From positions 1-32,742 of IMG/VR virus record IMGVR_UViG_3300028388_003030: a stretch of 32,742 bases of DNA. One strand, written 5' to 3'. Positions within the stretch are counted from its first letter, which is position 1. The number at the start of each line of letters is the position of its first letter. Below, one piece after another: positions 30,666 to 32,742 of this stretch. The notes beneath the pieces were generated by a model. It was not told where the DNA came from. It saw only the letters and a program-made list of their open reading frames with translations, and did not search any database. The position numbers and the translations under genes are program-made. This DNA comes from a virus.

Positions 30666-31133
30666 TTACCAACCTTGAAAACTATTAAATTCACCAGTTG
30701 ACCATAAATGGCCTTCTGATCTTCTTCTTCTTGTAAGGCCTGCTAATACTCTACCGCCGCCTTTATTCCAACGCATAAGCTGTGCAGGAACTTCATCATA
30801 TTGTCCGTTATTTAATAGTCGCAATAGGGTTGATTTTCTTAACGCACCAGAACCAACATTAAAGCTGAAAGACACCAGTGCATCAAATTGATTCTGTGTT
30901 AATGGAACTTTAACCAAAGACTCAACCGCTTTTTCAAATTTATTCATATCCTGACGAAGTAATTCATCTGCTTTTTCTTCTGTAATAATCTTTCCTACTT
31001 TAATAGGCACCCCATCAACTAAACCAGTATGCCCATATCCAATAGTTGGTACATTTGCAGGACAAAGATAGCCTTTCAGATACTTTCCTTCAAAGTGCTT
31101 AACTAGTTCTAAACCAACATCAGATATCTTCAT
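30666..31133 (-). CDS. GH24 lysozyme (endolysin)
   Basis: Hydrolyses the glycan chain of peptidoglycan. The catalytic pattern is E15 (HFEG), C24 and T30 (PTIGYGHTG), with the family's 8- and 5-residue spacing. The Asp of T4 lysozyme is replaced by Cys, as in phage P1 Lyz. The region MRWNKGGGRVLAGLTRRR is the usual C-terminal signature. No signal-anchor segment, so release depends on a holin. At 155 aa it has standard length. Start ATG at 31133 with AGGT upstream. Confidence 0.93.
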   Translation of the reverse strand: MKISDVGLELVKHFEGKYLKGYLCPANVPTIGYGHTGLVDGVPIKVGKIITEEKADELLRQDMNKFEKAVESLVKVPLTQNQFDALVSFSFNVGSGALRKSTLLRLLNNGQYDEVPAQLMRWNKGGGRVLAGLTRRRRSEGHLWSTGEFNSFQGW

Positions 31134-31181
31134 ATTCTTTACCTGCTTTCTTTTCGTCTATTGTTTCGATTCCATAGGATT

Positions 31182-31502
31182 TCACCTAATTGGAATTTCT
31201 ATTCCTAATAACTTACCAATCACAATGATTATCACAATGGCAATTAGCTTGATCATGTTAGGATGAATTGTACTCAAAAATGATGAATTATTCCAGCTAT
31301 CTTTTGGTGAAAAGTTTTTACAATTTCTTTGATTATGGTGAAAATCTTTACCAATCTTCTCTAACGTATCTTTTAACTCAGAGAATCCTTGATCAACTTT
31401 TTTATCCAGAACATTAAGCAATACTTTCTGTTCTGATTGTCTTTCTACCATTTTAACGAATTCTTCATCGTTGCGAAAATTTTCATTTGTTGGATGTGTC
31501 AT
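31182..31502 (-). CDS. XhlA-like tail-anchored membrane protein, 106 aa
   Basis: An N-terminal coiled-coil (about 20-50, LLNVLDKKVDQGFSELKDTL) and one C-terminal transmembrane segment (83-101, IKLIAIVIIIVIGKLLG) match the layout of XhlA-type lysis proteins. ATG at 31502, behind GGAG. First gene of the lysis group under the promoter at 31558. A holin, antiholin or holin partner is likely, by position. Confidence 0.65.
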   Translation of the reverse strand: MTHPTNENFRNDEEFVKMVERQSEQKVLLNVLDKKVDQGFSELKDTLEKIGKDFHHNQRNCKNFSPKDSWNNSSFLSTIHPNMIKLIAIVIIIVIGKLLGIEIPIR

Positions 31503-31557
31503 AGGGATTTCTCCGAACGTAATACAAGAATAAAATAGTAAACAATCATCACCTTTT

Positions 31558-31586
31558 ATTATATCATATTATTTAATCCTAAACAA
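31558..31586 (-). promoter_or_regulatory. Candidate promoter of the lysis operon
   Basis: A perfect TATAAT (31558-31563), a 17-base spacer and TTGTTT (31581-31586, inside the end of the upstream gene). The start would fall about 48 nt before the XhlA-like ATG. Confidence 0.4.
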
Positions 31587-32147
31587 ACTTTTTATTCGGC
31601 TTATTTGTCTGAAGAACCACATTCTAAGCAACTCAGACAGTTTTTTAACTACATTGCATTTATATATAATAAAACAGGTGTTAAACGGCCCGTCATTAGT
31701 AAAATAATCAATAACTTGTTTTGTTGTTAATTTTTTTGGGGTTAATTCATATCCCCAATGAAAATTAAAATATTCTGTATCATTCCCATGTATTTCGTTG
31801 TTTTCTGTAGTTATACCTGCAAAAACTACCCAATGTTGTTTAATTACATTCTTTTTAACCAACATCATTGTTTTATTCGGGATAGCTTCTTTATTTAAAA
31901 AGTCAGTTAATGTTAATTCTTTTTTCCAATATCCCAATTTTAGTAAAGTATATAATACAGTTAATGGATTACCATAAATAGGATTTTCAATAACATCTGG
32001 TAGATTTCTAATCCTATGCATTGCCTCATTTACTTTATCGTAGTCAACTTGGGTACATGTAGCAATTGCAGCTGTTTCACATTCAACTGGTGATTGCATC
32101 AGGAAAACTTTAGTTTCGTCTGGTAGAACAAAATATTTATTATGCAT
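31569..32147 (-). CDS. C39 peptidase-like (papain-fold) protein
   Basis: The N-terminal segment MQSPVECETAAIATCTQVDY has the Gln-x4-Cys (Q18, C23) and 'AA' helix pattern of C39-type peptidases. H105-W106 (KQHWVVFAGI) would supply the catalytic His, and the acid/Asn could be N122 or D123 (HGNDTEYF). The C-terminal 40 residues are basic and hydrophobic (LRMWFFRQISRIKSLFRI) and may attach to membrane. It starts one base after the FkbM-like stop. It might process a phage or host peptide. Assignment by motif only; a cysteine hydrolase with another substrate is equally possible. Confidence 0.5.
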   Translation of the reverse strand: MHNKYFVLPDETKVFLMQSPVECETAAIATCTQVDYDKVNEAMHRIRNLPDVIENPIYGNPLTVLYTLLKLGYWKKELTLTDFLNKEAIPNKTMMLVKKNVIKQHWVVFAGITTENNEIHGNDTEYFNFHWGYELTPKKLTTKQVIDYFTNDGPFNTCFIIYKCNVVKKLSELLRMWFFRQISRIKSLFRIK

Positions 32148-32711
32148 TTATTTATCCAGTTTTTCGTAGATTCTATCAGATTCTATTCGACCCGACTCAA
32201 CATAGCCATTTTCATTTAACCATTCTATTATTTCTTTGAAAAATGGATTTATGTATTTAGTGTTGCTATGATTACCAAGCTCAATTGATATAGTCTTAGG
32301 TCTGGATATCATGTTTTTCAAAACAAACCATTCAGCACCTTCGGCATCTATGTATAATGTATCTATATTTCCATCATCTATCTTGTCAAATGTATCGCCA
32401 TCCACTAATAAATCTTTTAAATTTTTAATGTTTGTTGTTTTAATTGGTGTATTTGGTATATAATCAAGACAACTAGACTGACAACCAGATCCGCTTTGAA
32501 TCATTTTAAATGTACCAGCAGTTTCAGTTATTGCTACTTTATAAACCTTTGTTTTATTTTTCAATTGTGGTGAATTATTTAGATGTTTAATTATTTCATC
32601 ATAACAATATGGTTCTGGTTCTACAAGTATAATAGCATCATAATCATGTGCCAAGTTCAATGCTTTTGATAGTTTTGGTATATTTACGCCAACTTCACAT
32701 ATAGTTTTCAT
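32148..32711 (-). CDS. FkbM-type SAM-dependent methyltransferase
   Basis: FkbM-family motifs: TICEVGVN at the N-terminus, ILVEPEPYCYDEI, VYKVAITETAGTFKM, and TLYIDAEGAEWFVLKNM, followed by KTISIELGNH. Such enzymes usually methylate sugars or polyketides. I start at ATG 32711, which places motif I at the usual distance; ATGs at 32726 and 32729 are possible and no ribosome site decides. It forms a pair with the C39-like gene and lies upstream of the pyruvyl transferase-like gene, suggesting surface-glycan modification. Confidence 0.8.
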   Translation of the reverse strand: MKTICEVGVNIPKLSKALNLAHDYDAIILVEPEPYCYDEIIKHLNNSPQLKNKTKVYKVAITETAGTFKMIQSGSGCQSSCLDYIPNTPIKTTNIKNLKDLLVDGDTFDKIDDGNIDTLYIDAEGAEWFVLKNMISRPKTISIELGNHSNTKYINPFFKEIIEWLNENGYVESGRIESDRIYEKLDK

Positions 32712-32742
32712 CTTTAGATAGCCCATCATTAAGTAATTTCAT

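Noticed and set aside
32695-32742. End of an upstream gene at the right edge
   Set aside because: A minus-strand frame runs from the window edge to TGA at 32695, but 15 codons are too few to support a gene; it may be chance.

Overview
The window is AT-rich bacteriophage DNA with bacterial-type translation signals: AGGAG-like ribosome binding sites, overlapping starts and stops, and occasional GTG or TTG starts. It encodes a replication machine of the T4/archaeal type: a family B DNA polymerase, PCNA/gp45-like clamp, RFC/gp44-like clamp loader, DnaB-type helicase, DnaG-type primase, gp32-like single-strand binding protein, RNase H-like flap exonuclease and ATP-dependent ligase. A lysis cassette is also present. 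This points to a large tailed dsDNA phage (myovirus-like or jumbo). The host cannot be named from the sequence.

Layout. (1) 1-1990, plus strand: the end of a protein built from 24-residue DUF4116-like repeats, a terminator, then three small unknown genes, one a membrane protein, ending at a bidirectional terminator. (2) 1999-23272, minus strand: a long replication, recombination and repair operon. In transcription order it holds a SNF2-like helicase, a possible gp62-like protein, the clamp loader, two Cys-rich small proteins, a methyltransferase, DNA polymerase with a mini-intein, a DNA methyltransferase, a helicase loader-like protein, the helicase, the clamp, the SSB, tRNA-Gln, a RuvC-like nuclease, a Mre11/Rad50 system broken into several genes, the ligase and the flap exonuclease. 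(3) 23281-24045: a divergent control region with outward-facing sigma70-like promoters, about 410 bp of GC-richer, hairpin-dense sequence that looks like a structured RNA, and five 22-bp tandem repeats. I infer a replication origin or control locus. (4) 24046-28309, plus strand: an orphan DNA methyltransferase, small unknown genes, an acidic-repeat protein with a ParB-like C-terminus, and the primase, closed by a terminator. (5) 28411-32729, minus strand: lysis and host-surface genes (FkbM-type methyltransferase, C39-peptidase-like protein, XhlA-like membrane protein, GH24 lysozyme, polysaccharide pyruvyl transferase family protein, amidase, holin-like protein and a small unknown).

How it works together. 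Clamp, loader, polymerase, helicase, loader-like protein, SSB and primase would form the replisome. Exonuclease and ligase would process lagging-strand fragments. Mre11/Rad50, the SNF2 helicase and RuvC would handle recombination-dependent replication and junctions. Three gene groups (exonuclease, RuvC-like, clamp loader) carry a shared element about 50 nt before their start codons, which may be a phage-specific promoter or a 5' UTR RNA hairpin. The strongest candidates for something undescribed are the structured RNA plus repeat array at 23.4-24.0 kb, the Rad50 gene split around Mre11, the endonuclease-free intein in the polymerase active site, and the shared upstream element.
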